Part shown: piece by piece, positions 10,701 to 32,467 of the stretch
How the letters are laid out: each line of letters starts with the position of its first letter
Numbering within the stretch: the stretch's first letter is position 1
NCBI RefSeq assembly: GCF_021347895.1
Contig: NC_067114.1
Span: forward strand, 30,884,873-30,948,872
Reading direction: 5' to 3'
Length of the DNA: 64,000 nt
Source: Acanthochromis polyacanthus
Taxonomy: Eukaryota > Chordata > Actinopteri > Pomacentridae
The notes under the pieces: generated by a model
The model's database searches: none
Told to the model about the DNA's origin: nothing
The model's input: the letters and a program-made list of their open reading frames with translations, nothing else
Made by a program: the position numbers and the translations under genes

Positions 10701-13700
10701 TAAAGAAATGGACACAGGTTCTGTGATATTCAGTATTAAATCCATTTATTTCTAATGCAGCAGTGACTGGGTTCTATTTCCTTTTCACAACATGTTCCTG
10801 CTGCAGATGAAGATGAAGAGATGGAGGATCAGACTGAGCAGCAGCCAGGAAGCAGCCAGGACAGCAGAAAGGTGTTAAAGGTTACCTGTGGATCTGCAGC
10901 TGGGACTTTACACATCAGACGATTTGCATCAGGTAACCATATCTCACAACTTAACAACAATGTGCATCTGTTATAACATTCAGCTTTATTTCTTCTGTTA
11001 GAGATGTGAGCTAAATTCAGAGCCTCCTGCTTCCTCCTCCAGGGACTTGTGGGAAGAGCATTCGCACCGAGACGAGCTGGTTGACTCCGATGGAATTCAC
11101 CAAGGAAGCGTCCTGTCAGACAGACGCCAGCTGGAGGAAAGACATCAAGTGTGAAGGAGAAGCACTCAGTGCTCTCATAGAGGTGACTGCAGACCACTGA
11201 CTGATCTACAGTCCTCAGCTCTGCATCTTTTCTCTGTTTGTGTGATGCTGTTATCACTACTGGTGATAGTTTTAGTGTTTTTTGTCAGCTGTGGTTACTG
11301 AGCTCCTCCAGCAGAAATTCAACACCATCGTTTGCAGTGCAGTCAGACAAAGCCACATTTAATACAGAAGTGGATTGAAGACGATAGATTTTATGCTGAG
11401 AGCAGCAGAGGACTGTAAAGCTGGTTAGTTTGTGGAGAGGATGGAGGTGAGCTGCTGGTCTCCTGCAGCTCTTCATCTAACAGCTCACTGTGGCTGCTCC
11501 TGTTTTTCAAACTATTTAAAGAATTTAAAATGATCCAAATGCTGAAAGTGTTTGTTGGGACGGTTTTCATGACTCCAGGGCTGCACAATTCGTTCTGTAT
11601 TATTCTTGGTTTTGGCTTCCTCCAATGAAGTGAACATGAAGGACTGCTGTGCTTATGTTTAAAATGTGTGTTCTGCTCACAGAAAACTCTGCTGCTGCAT
11701 TTCAAATCACACTAAAACTCACATTCAGACACCAGGGAGCAGTCAGCATGTCTGGGCTTCACTTCTGGAGACACTTTGTGCCACTGCACGTGTACGCCAC
11801 CAGTCAGGAGTTTGGACACACCTCCTCATTCAATGCTTCTTATTTGTTAGTATTATTTATATAATACTAAGGATTAACACTCTGATCCCACATGTATTCT
11901 TTCATAGTTTTGATACCTTCAGTATTATTCTGCAATGTAGAAAATAATTTTAAAACTCAATGAATAAGAATGTGTGTCCAAACGGACTGGTAGTGTACCT
12001 CTGGACAGGTAACCTGTGGAAACCTTTCTGGTTCTTCAGGTCCAGAGTTTAAGAGTAAATATATCAGATGAGCAGAAGGAAAAATGAAAATAAACATTTG
12101 GAGCAGAAGGTGGAAAGCTGGTCTCTTAAACCGTCAGTTGCTTGATTCAGGTCAAGACATGTTCAGCAAGAGCGTGTCACATCCAACGGGAGACTTGTTT
12201 ACGCTCCAAAGCAACACGATTAACTTGTTCATCCACCTGAATAAATGCATGAGAGGGAAGAAGAAAGACATGGCTCATGATATCCATAACAGCAGCAGTG
12301 TCTGTGGGAGCAGCTCTGTTGATTCATATTTTTGTGAAAACTTTATTTTTGTTTTGCTTCCAGAAGCTGCAGGGTCAATAAGAACTTCTCGTAGTTTGAT
12401 GCACACACTCCCACATTAGCAGGAATTCAGCTTAGCATGAAGTGAAGGCAGTGCTGTATTTAAACTGTCCATATTATTGCTCATCTGCAGTTCTGTACTT
12501 TCATCTTTTGGAGTCTATCAAAATATATTTACATTCTTTAATGTTCCAAAAACACATTATTTTTCTGATTCTGTTCATTGCTACAGCATCTCCTGTCACG
12601 CTGTGATTGAAACGCTCTGTTTTAGCCACAGTATGACATCACTAGGTGACAGTATGACATCACTAGGTAACAGAAGAACAGCCTGGACTTTAAACAGGCT
12701 GTTTCAGCAGGTAATGAGCAGAGTTTTCTGTGGGAGAGAACACTTCAGGACTTTATAAACTACTCATAGTTATTAACTTTTTGGCAATAGCTGTGCAGCC
12801 CTGGAGTTGTCATGGTTACGCCTAACCTCACATTAAATGCATTAGCAGCAACGTAATACAGCAGACCGGTAAACTCTGGCACTAGCAGAATGAATGATTA
12901 TAAAAAGAGCTAAAGAATGTAATTACATTAAGTGTCTGTTGGAGGCAAAATGTTGGCCGTCATTAGTACTAAAATTCAGATTTGGTTTCCTGAAACTGTC
13001 TTAGCTCTAAAATTTATTACAGCTGTACTTCAGTTCCATTCAGGCAAAATTCATTAATTTGAAAAGAGAAAGACGTTGTTAATTTGTTGTTTTTAGGCAG
13101 AAATCTTAAGGATCCACTCAGTGCGGTGTAGTTGCAGGCTGTGCAAACCAGACGCTAAGGAGCAGGTAAGTGCTGAAGAAACTTCACTCTTCGTCCTTGT
13201 TAGTTTGCTGTACTTTGTTGGTATTCAGCATACGATGGGCTACCAACACAGATGATGAGTCTGTGGAGGTGAACTGACCCAGAACATCTGGAGAGGACAC
13301 ATTTTATAGGGATGGTCAGAGAGTAGGGAGGGGGCCGTATGTAAATAGAAGGGTGAGTAGTGGTTAATGTCTATATGGTTTCCAATCAGTAACAGGTTAC
13401 TACAACAGCTACTGTGAGCTCTGGTCTGAGTCTAGATCATCCAGCTCTGGTGTAGAAAGATGCAACGTAGAACTGCACGGCATCTAAACAGGAGTATTGT
13501 GGTAAATTGTACGTCTTGGCAGGAGAATCAGAGAAATGATGATGAGTGTTGCATCTGTAAGAGTGGAGGAGAAGAAGAAGATGAAGAAGAAGATGACCTG
13601 GTGGTGTGTGATCACTGCCCTCGATCCTTCCACCCCAGATGTCACCTTCCTCAGATAGACGACAGCATTTTACGGTGAGCTCTGGCAGAATAGAAGCACA

Positions 13701-15845
13701 CTAACACATGAAAATGGATTATCTTGTTCCTGTTTTTACTCGTTTATCATCAATGAGCCTTTCAGCACCATTAGCTAACACAATGTAGCATTAGAACACA
13801 GGAGTGATGGTTGCTGGAAATGTTCCTCTGTACCTCTATGGAGATATTCCATTAAAAATCAGCTGTTTACAGCTACAATAGTCATTTACCACATTAACTG
13901 TTTTGAATCCACAAATAAAGCTCAACAGCAGGGTAAGAGACACGACAAACAAGCGTAAGGAAAGACAAAACAATATTTGTTGTACAACAAGAGTAGTACA
14001 GAAAATGGACTACAACTAGAAATGTAAGACTACAACAGGAAGTGACACGAAGGTCCCCAACAGAATGAATGGGAAAATGCACTCAGAATACTAAAGCCCC
14101 CTAGAGGGCAGGCTGAATAACCATAACTAGGGCAATACAACCAGTCTGTGGAGGTGGACTGGGGACTGGAGAAGATTGGACCTATCAGGAGCAGGGGTGG
14201 CCACTGCTGACAGAAGCTGTCAGGCAGGAAAGTCTTTAGGCTAGGGGGTTGATCAACAGACTTCTGCTGAACAGTCACTTGGCCAGAGAGTATGTTCACT
14301 GGTTCTAGACAGTCTCTAGGCTGAGGATTTTGTGATCAGACCGTGGTTGAACAGTCTCTAGGCCGGGGAATTGGACAGCTGACTTGGACATGACGGTCTC
14401 AGGGCCTGAGGATTTGCCAGCTGACCCAGGCAGAGCAGTCTCTTGGCCAGGCTCCGACAGGTACCAACAGGAGGCAGCATCGACATGGTCGACCCACTCA
14501 GGACAGGACACTGATGGGCAGCTACGGAGCAGAAACTACACCTCAGGAAAGGAACTAACCCAAACCTAGAATTACCAGAGCAGGACACTAAACACAAAAC
14601 ACAATACTGGGTTATGCGACTGGGCAGAGAACTTAACTGTTGGGGAAATAGTGTCAGTAGGGAGAGGAGGTGGAGGTGGGTGGAGGTGGTGTGATGAGAG
14701 ACGAGGCGTCATGCTGTGGATGGAGGGAGTGAGGCGAGTGTGAGGGCTGATATTAGCAATGTCCAGACTATTTCTGATTAGTGTTAGCTATCTTCATTGA
14801 AAATAAATGCTTTCCCCCAAACTTTAAAAAAATGTATATATGTATTATTACTACTATTTTTATTTTATTTCTATTACTATGTTTATTGCTACGTAAGCTG
14901 CAGTAACAATGTGAATTTCCCCTGGTGTGGGGAGAAATAAAGGACTTGGTTAGAGTTTTTAGTTGAACTTTATGTTTTTAAAGCTCGTCATACATGATGT
15001 GTTTCACAAAATGCATGTTATACAGTACTAACGTGTGTTCCTGTAAACAGGGATGACAGTCCATGGATGTGCACGTTCTGTGCTTTTAGAACTAACCAAG
15101 AGGTCCTATCCTCTGATCAGCTGGAAACAGAATCAGTCATGTCCCGCCCCATCTCTCCAAACATCCTGGTGAGTTTTCTTCCTCAGTGTCTCCATCTGCA
15201 GGTCTGACCATCCAGCTGTCTGTCTCACTGCTGTCTGTCTTTACTTCATCTACAGGAATGCCAGTATCTCCTCCTGTGTCTGTGCAACGCTGATGAGGAG
15301 CAAATATTTGCTACAAACCCGACCGTCTATGTAAGTCTGCACCAGTCACTGAAAATAGGATTTAATTTGTAGAAAACAAAGTGTACATAAGAGTCTGGCT
15401 GCAGGAGGAATCCCGATGTCAACGGGCCTTTTCTGAGGATGATCTGAAGTGGATGTAAATAAAGCATTTCTGCTTGGTGCCCACAGCTGGAAAACTACTC
15501 GGCTTTTATCAGGACTCCCATGTGGCTGGGTTATATAGCAGACAAACTCCAGAGGACACAGTACCACACTGTTGGCCAGTTTGTGTCTGATGTCAGGCTT
15601 ATTTTCCAAAACTGTGCCGCGTACAACCAGGTAAGAAGCAGTCCATAAAACCATGTTCATAGAGTTCATTCCAGTGTTTTCATCTGCAGCTAAATATTAA
15701 GAATACAGATTATTTGTTCAGTAAATTACAGTAAGAAGGACTGCTTTGTTGTTTTCAGAGTAATGCTGAATTCCTCGCCATGGGTGAAGAACTGAATCAG
15801 TTATTTGATGAAGAATTCAAAAAGGCCTTCAACATCCAGGACTGA
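6578..15845 (+). CDS. sp140-like: Sp100/Sp140-family nuclear-body protein, copy A (HSR-SAND-SAND-PHD-bromodomain)
   Basis: Fifteen coding exons: 6578-6712, 9018-9192, 9492-9734, 10087-10206, 10297-10427, 10529-10573, 10663-10717, 10807-10932, 11043-11182, 13097-13165, 13523-13674, 15051-15168, 15256-15330, 15487-15630 and 15759-15845. They sum to 1815 bases (604 aa) with every junction in phase. Residues about 5-103 form an HSR oligomerisation domain (ELLQFFHRHKTDLS, YDTLDWLEKEL). Residues 104-184 are a Lys/Arg block next to an Asp/Glu block, probably a nuclear localisation signal. SAND1 is about 200-283 (VTCGS, WFTPTEFEKFSGKE, KNWKVSIRC). SAND2 is about 325-412 (VTCGSAAGTL, WLTPMEFTKEA, SWRKDIKCEG). 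A C4HC3 PHD finger is about 422-480 (DECCICKSGG, LVVCDHCPRSFHPRCH, WMCTFC). A bromodomain is about 495-590 (LIFQNCAAYNQSNAEF). Sp100, Sp110 and Sp140 are interferon-induced chromatin readers of nuclear bodies; that role here is inferred. AIRE is excluded because a bromodomain follows the PHD. The start is the second of two positions used in copy B, since the upstream ATG has become ATA. Confidence 0.9.
7561..7641. repeat. Near-perfect 40-bp-arm palindrome at an RTE-like LINE tail
   Basis: The left arm begins GGATCCGGATCACCGTCTGG and the right arm ends with its reverse complement. The centre is GAAGATCTTC. Arms of about 40 bases match apart from one or two positions (cctgg against cgtgg). The right arm runs straight into the LINE 3' tail that follows. 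The arms could form a long DNA or RNA hairpin inside the first coding intron of copy A. Confidence 0.9.
7622..7812 (+). mobile_element. RTE-type LINE 3' tail with (CA)n
   Basis: The phrases gatccggatcaccaacaaaa, tttttgagttatgctg and an end at about gcatggcggaggtct are typical of the 3' ends of fish RTE-family non-LTR retrotransposons; the family is assigned from memory. A CA microsatellite (about 7749-7780) sits inside the tail. It lies in the first coding intron of copy A. Confidence 0.55.
11792..11998. mobile_element. Tc1-like short inverted-repeat element (MITE), copy A only
   Basis: About 207 bases with imperfect terminal inverted repeats. The left end reads gtacgccaccagtcagg then gtttggacacacc. 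The right end is the complement, ggtagtgtac-type, preceded by tgtgtgtccaaac. Both ends match the termini of fish Tc1/mariner elements (accagtc...tttggacacac), with no transposase inside. It lies in the intron after the SAND2 exon of copy A. The matching intron of copy B lacks it and carries a SINE instead. Confidence 0.65.
12629..12675. repeat. Short direct repeat
   Basis: Two adjacent copies of a phrase of about 21 bases, agtatgacatcactaggt with ga or aa following, in an intron of copy A. No function is suggested. Confidence 0.6.
13740..14830 (+). mobile_element. Dispersed fish repeat interrupted by a second insertion
   Basis: The left part (about 13740-13895: caatgagcctttcagcacc, gttgctggaaatgttcctct) is present in reverse orientation at 22523-22640 in copy B. 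What appears to be its right part resumes at about 14757 (caatgtccagactatttctg, gttagctatcttcattgaaa). The 860 bases between look like a separate insertion. They contain a degenerate tandem repeat (about 14200-14460) built on phrases such as cagtctctaggctgagga and cagtctcttggccag. The joining of the two halves relies on my memory of this fish repeat. Confidence 0.45.
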
Positions 15846-15972
15846 TCAACACGTTTTCAGCCTCTTTAGATTTGGGAAAAGTTTCTAAAAACGTCTGTAG
15901 ATCCTCAGTCATCCAGGTGATGGGAGTCCTGCAAGCTTCAGTAGAAATCAACTGGACTTCTCTTTAGGGTTC

Positions 15973-16526
15973 TTACTCCCTTGACGCCTAATGTCATTAA
16001 TTCTCATCATACCACTTTCATTCAGACTGCAGATAACATATCGATGCCCCCAATGCCGGTTTGCTCGTTTCAATACGTACCTCAGAACCTCTTAAAGCAC
16101 CTATTTATGCGCTATTTATCTGTTATTATTATTATACTTCTATATATTTGTTCTATGTGTAATAAATAACAATCTGCACTTATCAGCTGGAAAGCAAAAA
16201 CACACAAAAAATGTTTTTTGCTTAATTGCAAATAGATTCAGAGAACACCTAGGCACCTAATCCGACTCCACCTTAGGGGCAGAATAAGTTAGATGGTCCA
16301 AAACCCGGCACTTATTTAGCGCTGACAAAATTAAAAAAAAACAACTTGCAAGTTGATGGCAACACCTTTGACCAATCGCACTCGAAGCACTTTTTGCACT
16401 TACTACAGGTTTTTCCTTATCTCTGAATTCTTGCTTGTGTTGTACGTCGCTTTGGACAAAAGCGTCTGCTAAATGAAACTGTAGAATTGTAAATTGTAGA
16501 ATTGTAGATTCAGGCATCAAGGGGTT
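15973..16526. mobile_element. piggyBac-like non-autonomous element, copy A only
   Basis: Copy B reads straight through from caactggactg to aagtttcacctctc, while copy A has about 560 extra bases. The ends are inverted: ttactcccttgacgccta at the left and the complement of tcaggcatcaaggggttaa at the right. The right end abuts TTAA, the target of piggyBac elements; the left end has TTAC. The inside carries the phrase tcgctttggacaaaagcgtc, also seen at fish SINE 3' ends. No transposase is seen. Confidence 0.55.
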
Positions 16527-16839
16527 AAAGACGTTTCACCTCTCAGCCAAGCGGCCTCTTCAGTTCTAACTGACTAATGGGGAGTTTTATTCAGAAACAA
16601 GCAAATATAAAAGTTGCAGTAATGTCATTTTAAGAGATTTGTTTATGACTTAACTCTGTCTTTAAAGTGGAGGAAGTTCATTTGTATTCAGTCAGACTAA
16701 AGGTGTGACACAAAAACTGTCCAACTTAACTAGCCAGCTCCATCAGAATACCGTTTAACCACCAATCAGGATAACATTCCGACCAGTAGCAGGTGAAGTG
16801 AAGAACACTGGTACCTGTTAGTCTGTTGGATGCATCAGG

Positions 16840-17135
16840 CAGCATGCAGGATCTTTCTGCATGGAGTTTGCATGTTCTCCCTGTGCATGCGTGGGTTTTC
16901 TCCGGGTACTCCGGCTTCCTCCCACAGTCCAAAAACATGCTGAGGTTAATTGGTTACTCTAAACTGTCCGTAGGTGTGAATGTGAGTGTGATTGTGTGTC
17001 TGTATATGTAGCCCTGTGACAGACTGGTGACCTGTCCAGGGTGTCCCCTGCCTTCAGTCAGCTGGGATAGACTCCAGCACCCCCCATGACCCTGGTGAGG
17101 ATAAAGAGGTTTATAGAGGATGGATGGATTTCAAC
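16840..17135 (+). mobile_element. L2-type LINE 3' end / fish interspersed repeat
   Basis: Contains gtttgcatgttctccctgtg, gtgggttttctccgggtact, cctcccacagtccaaaaaca and ggtgacctgtccagggtgtc, ending in gaggatggatgga. This is a very common fish repeat whose 3' end is made of GGATGG-type units. A second, shorter copy is at about 52165-52290. It lies between gene A and its downstream terminal-type exon and is absent at the matching place in unit B. Confidence 0.6.
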
Positions 17136-17198
17136 ATTTTAGATTGTACACTTTTATTTTTTATTTGTTTACAAACCCCACAGTATGATTAATTCCAG

Positions 17199-17558
17199 TG
17201 CAGTATTCTGAAGGGAATCTTCCAGCAGGTGTTCCTTTACCATCCACTGAACATCATTCCAGACCTCCACGGTTCTCTGGCAGCAGACAGGACCTCCTGC
17301 TACGTCGTAGAAACTGCTCAGGAATACAACAAACTGTCCAAAGAATATTCCAGAGGCCTTCAACCTTCTGGTCAGCAGCCTAGAGCCTTAACCTCTTTAA
17401 TATCTGCACAAACACAGCAGGGTTCCATGACTGCTCAGTTCAAATCCTCTTCAGAACTTCAGATTTTCACTGCAGTCAGCAGAAAGATTCAACAATACCG
17501 CCTTAAACTAGCGACCAATGGCAGGGTGGCATCCCAACAGAAAGAACCAACAGTCTGA
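17199..17558 (+). CDS. Putative alternative terminal exon or gene remnant, unit A
   Basis: A 119-codon open stretch preceded by attccag and followed by an AATAAA at 17719. It is not recognised as any family. It reads FLYHPLNIIPDLHGSLAADR, then a polar, Gln/Ser-rich tail ending QQKEPTV. Frame zero at the acceptor is compatible with splicing from the bromodomain exon ending at 15630, which would replace the normal last exon. It could equally be the last exon of a lost neighbour. The copy in unit B is almost identical, with one visible amino-acid change, so selection cannot be judged. The region has no good ATG of its own; the first start-like codon is GTG. Confidence 0.4.
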   Translation, partial: CSILKGIFQQVFLYHPLNIIPDLHGSLAADRTSCYVVETAQEYNKLSKEYSRGLQPSGQQPRALTSLISAQTQQGSMTAQFKSSSELQIFTAVSRKIQQYRLKLATNGRVASQQKEPTV

Positions 17559-17718
17559 TCTCATTTTTCTTTATTTCTGTACAGTAAATGTAGAACTTTT
17601 GTGTGAAGAACAACATTATTATTTAAAAGTTGCTGCAGGAATCGAGTCTTCCTGTTTTTTCTGGCGTTAGACAGCATGTTGGAGGACTGGAACTGAACTG
17701 TTATTAACTTTGTTTTTC

Positions 17719-17724
17719 AATAAA
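17719..17724 (+). promoter_or_regulatory. poly(A) signal, unit A
   Basis: AATAAA about 160 bases after the open stretch ending at 17558. It is conserved in unit B at 31690, which supports a transcribed terminal exon here. Confidence 0.5.
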
Positions 17725-18801
17725 ATATTAGCTCATGTTTGATGTTTATTAGCATTGCATCCACTTAGACTCTAACCATGATGTGAATGAAATGATGGGA
17801 TGGAGCACAACTAAACCTGATGTTTGCAAACTCAGATACAGATCAGTTGTATTAAAGACACAGAATGAGATGAATGTTTGCAGTAAATGTTTAGTCCATA
17901 AATCTGGATCATCATCTCACTGTTTCCGAATGCAGTAGTCTGTGTCTGCAGATCTGGAGGCTGCACTTCCTGTAAGGTTGCACGTTGAATGTGGATCAGT
18001 TTAAATAATGCAAAGACATGAGCATAACTCAAAAGAGATAAATGACATATGACTGTTTGACCAAGACAAAAGCAGCTGCAGAGGTTATAAATACAGCTTT
18101 AACAAGCAGCAACCAGCTGCTTAAAGGTTCGATTAAAGCATCCAAATCAAATTTTAACCTTAGTGTTGGTCAGGAAACTGCTACACAACAGGAAACTTAT
18201 GCTCTTTCATCAAAACAACTCAGGATGTGATGAAGGCAATCTTCTTTTAGTTGGTATGATTGGTACATGTGTGCATTATTTGGCAGTAAGCTCCAATGTC
18301 AGCTCTGATAAACAATACACCTCATTTTTAATTACTTACAGACATCACACTGTCTTCTGTTTACCTTAAAAATGTCACTTTCAGATCTAACAGTCAGCAG
18401 GTGAGCTCTGCCAAATAATGTGCAGAAGATAAAAGTTCACATGTTTGGCCAAAAAGTGAGCCAAAGACTGGCAAAGGCTGAAATGTTGGTAATGCTTCAA
18501 AATGACTCAACTTCATTATTTTTATGGTCAGTAATACTGTCTGTATCTCCTAAACGTGAGCTCTGAGTCTAAGTGCAAACATTTGTTTGGTCTCAGTCCT
18601 TCAGCTACAGAAACCTTAAAGCTCCACACACACTCCCTTCAGTTGTGACCACACACTTAAAGTTGTGTGTTCCTGCAGGTTTTCATAGAAGTGTTTCCCT
18701 CCATCCAGCAGAGTGAGCTCACCTTCTATCAGAGGATCACTTTCTGCTACAACAGTCTGTGCGCGCTCCCGTGCCGCTCGTGCATGTGAGAGCCAAAGAT
18801 G

Positions 18802-18813
18802 AGTTTCACTTTC
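18802..18813 (+). promoter_or_regulatory. ISRE upstream of Sp140-like gene B
   Basis: AGTTTCACTTTC, identical to the element of copy A and in the same position relative to the first exon. The adjacent ETS-type core of copy A (CCGGAAG) reads CCGGGAG here, so that GGAA core is lost. Downstream, before the ATG, copy B has about 100 extra bases compared with copy A. Confidence 0.7.
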
Positions 18814-19067
18814 CAAACATCACCGGGAGGAGGAACCGAGAGGTTAGTGGGAGTAGAAGAGGAAAAGCTGTGATCAGAGGAGGAAGAACATCCGCATGTT
18901 TGAGAATCTGTGGATTCCTGCATCTAACTGCATTTTACTGTTTTGAAACTGATCAGCTGATAGAGGAGGAGGAGGGGCTGATGAGGAACCTGGAATAGCT
19001 GCAGAATCAAGCAGCAGGAGGGACTTTTCTCTGCAGAGCAGTGCGCTGAGACGCCGCTCTGAGCCTT

Positions 19068-30545
<11,478 letters not shown>

Positions 30546-31173
30546 TCAACACGTTTTCAGCCTCTTTAGATTTGGGAAAAGTTTCTAAAAACGTCTGTAG
30601 ATCCTCAGTCATCCAGGTGATGGGAGTCCTGCAAGCTTCAGTAGAAATCAACTGGACTGAAGAAGTTTCACCTCTCAGCCAAGAGCCTTCTTCAGTTCTA
30701 ACTAAATACTGATGAGCTTCAGTCATAAATAAGCAAATGTATAAAATGCAGAGATCTGTCTGTGACTTTACTCTGTCTTTTAAGTGGAGGAAGTTTATTT
30801 GTTTTATGTCAGACTAAATGTGTGACGCAAAAACTGTCCAACTCACTCCACTAGTGTTCCTTTTAACCAGTAAATATACGTCTTAACACATGGAGGACAC
30901 TCTGTAGAGGTGTTCTACTGTATTCTCAGTGTTCATGCCATTTAGAGATGATCCTCATCAAATTAAAACACGTTTCATTTAAATATAGACCAATCAGACC
31001 CAGAATTAAAACTACTGTCAGCTGAAGTGACCTGAAAGAAGCTACAGTATTATTTATTTTGTAAATTTACCAAAATCATTTCAGCGTCACAGCTGAGATT
31101 TTACACTTTCTTAATTTTGTAGTTTATTTTTAACAATTTACCAGACCGTTTCACTGATTCAGGTTAATCCCAG

Positions 31174-31533
31174 TGCAGTATTCTGAAGGGAATCTTCCAG
31201 CAGGTGTTCCTTTACCATCCACTGAACATCATTCCAGACCTCCACGGTTCTCTGGCAGCAGACAGGACCTCCTGCTACGTCGTAGAAACTGCTCTGGAAT
31301 ACAACAAACTGTCCAAAGAATATTCCAGAGGCCTTCAACCTTCTGGTCAGCAGCCTAGAGCCTTAACCTCTTTAATATCTGCACAAACACAGCAGGGTTC
31401 CATGACTGCTCAGTTCAAATCCTCTTCAGAACTTCAGATTTTCACTGCAGTCAGCAGAAAGATTCAACAATACCGCCTTAAACTAGCGACCAATGGCAGG
31501 GTGGCATCCCAACAGAAAGAACCAACAGTCTGA
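31174..31533 (+). CDS. Putative alternative terminal exon or gene remnant, unit B
   Basis: Counterpart of 17199-17558: 119 open codons, same reading frame, same acceptor-like context (atcccag) and same downstream AATAAA (31690-31695). One visible amino-acid difference (ETALEYNK against ETAQEYNK). Frame zero at the acceptor would allow splicing from the copy B bromodomain exon ending at 30330. The product is unrecognised. Confidence 0.4.
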   Translation, partial: CSILKGIFQQVFLYHPLNIIPDLHGSLAADRTSCYVVETALEYNKLSKEYSRGLQPSGQQPRALTSLISAQTQQGSMTAQFKSSSELQIFTAVSRKIQQYRLKLATNGRVASQQKEPTV

Positions 31534-31689
31534 TCTCATTTTTCTTTATTTCTGTACAGTAAATGTAGAACTTTTGTGTGAAGAACAACATTATTATTTA
31601 AAAGTTGCTGCAGGAATCGAGTCTTCCTGTTTTTTCTGGTGTTAGCATGTTGGAGGACTGGAACTGAACTGTTATTAACTTTGTTTGTC

Positions 31690-31695
31690 AATAAA
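31690..31695 (+). promoter_or_regulatory. poly(A) signal, unit B
   Basis: AATAAA in the same position as in unit A, about 157 bases after the open stretch ending at 31533. Confidence 0.5.
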
Positions 31696-32467
31696 ATATT
31701 AGCTCATGTTTGATGTTTATTAGCATTGCATCCACTTAGACTCTAACCATGATGTGAATGAAATGATGGGATGGAGCACAACTAAACCATGTCCAGATTA
31801 TGAAATACTGGAACATATTGGCAGTTAAAAGAAGCTTTATGTGAGATATAAAGAGTAAATTATATATTTCTTATCAGGTATATATCTATTTGTCATTTCC
31901 GGAATGTTCATCAGAGAAGATGTTAGAAAAAAAACTACAGATTCCTTTTTTCTTGGGGGATAGAAAACAGATCGGTTGTATTAAAGACACAGAATGAGAT
32001 GAATGTTTGCAGTAAACGATGAGTCCATAAGTCTGGATCATCATCACTGTTTCCTCACATGGGCTGTACATAGACAGCATATGATTATACAGCATAATGA
32101 TTTATTATACAGTCTACAGTATGAGCTGACGTCAGTGCTGTCAGCAGCAGATCTGAGTTCAGATCTTAGACTACACACTCCATTTCTGAGCTGCGCAGCC
32201 GCTCTGCGCATCCGTCAGCTGATCCGAGGTGGACCACGCAGCCATTTCTCTGCCCTCTCTGGAAATAAAACCCACAGAGGATGTGTCGTCTGTCCATCCC
32301 AGCTAGAAGAAGCCGTGGGGGAGTCCTGCCTCTCTCTGCATGACTTCTGGCTGGAGTCTGGATCACCGATCTCCAAACTTTCTCCCTCGATCCAACGCCT
32401 GCGCAGACAGGAGCAGCTCTCCTCCATTTGGCTGCTGGGTTTGTTTTTTTCTGGCTGCTGTGGAGCC

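Larger units (their letters stand above)
5440..17985 (+). repeat. Tandem duplication unit A
   Basis: Left copy of a head-to-tail duplication. Its left part (5440-5645) matches 17990-18160 at perhaps 80%. From 6159 it matches 18558 onward almost exactly. Its right end (17842-17925) matches 31971-32055. The unit holds the complete Sp140-like gene A plus a downstream terminal-type exon. Identity along the unit is patchy, and each copy has private transposon insertions. Confidence 0.85.

Noticed and set aside
10829..11257. Minus-strand open frame also conserved in copy B (25451-26098)
   Set aside because: It is antisense to the SAND2 exons and is conserved only because the duplicate region is nearly identical; no motif.
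6578..15845. AIRE as the identity of the HSR-SAND-PHD genes
   Set aside because: AIRE has two PHD fingers and no bromodomain. Here one PHD is followed by a bromodomain, as in Sp140.
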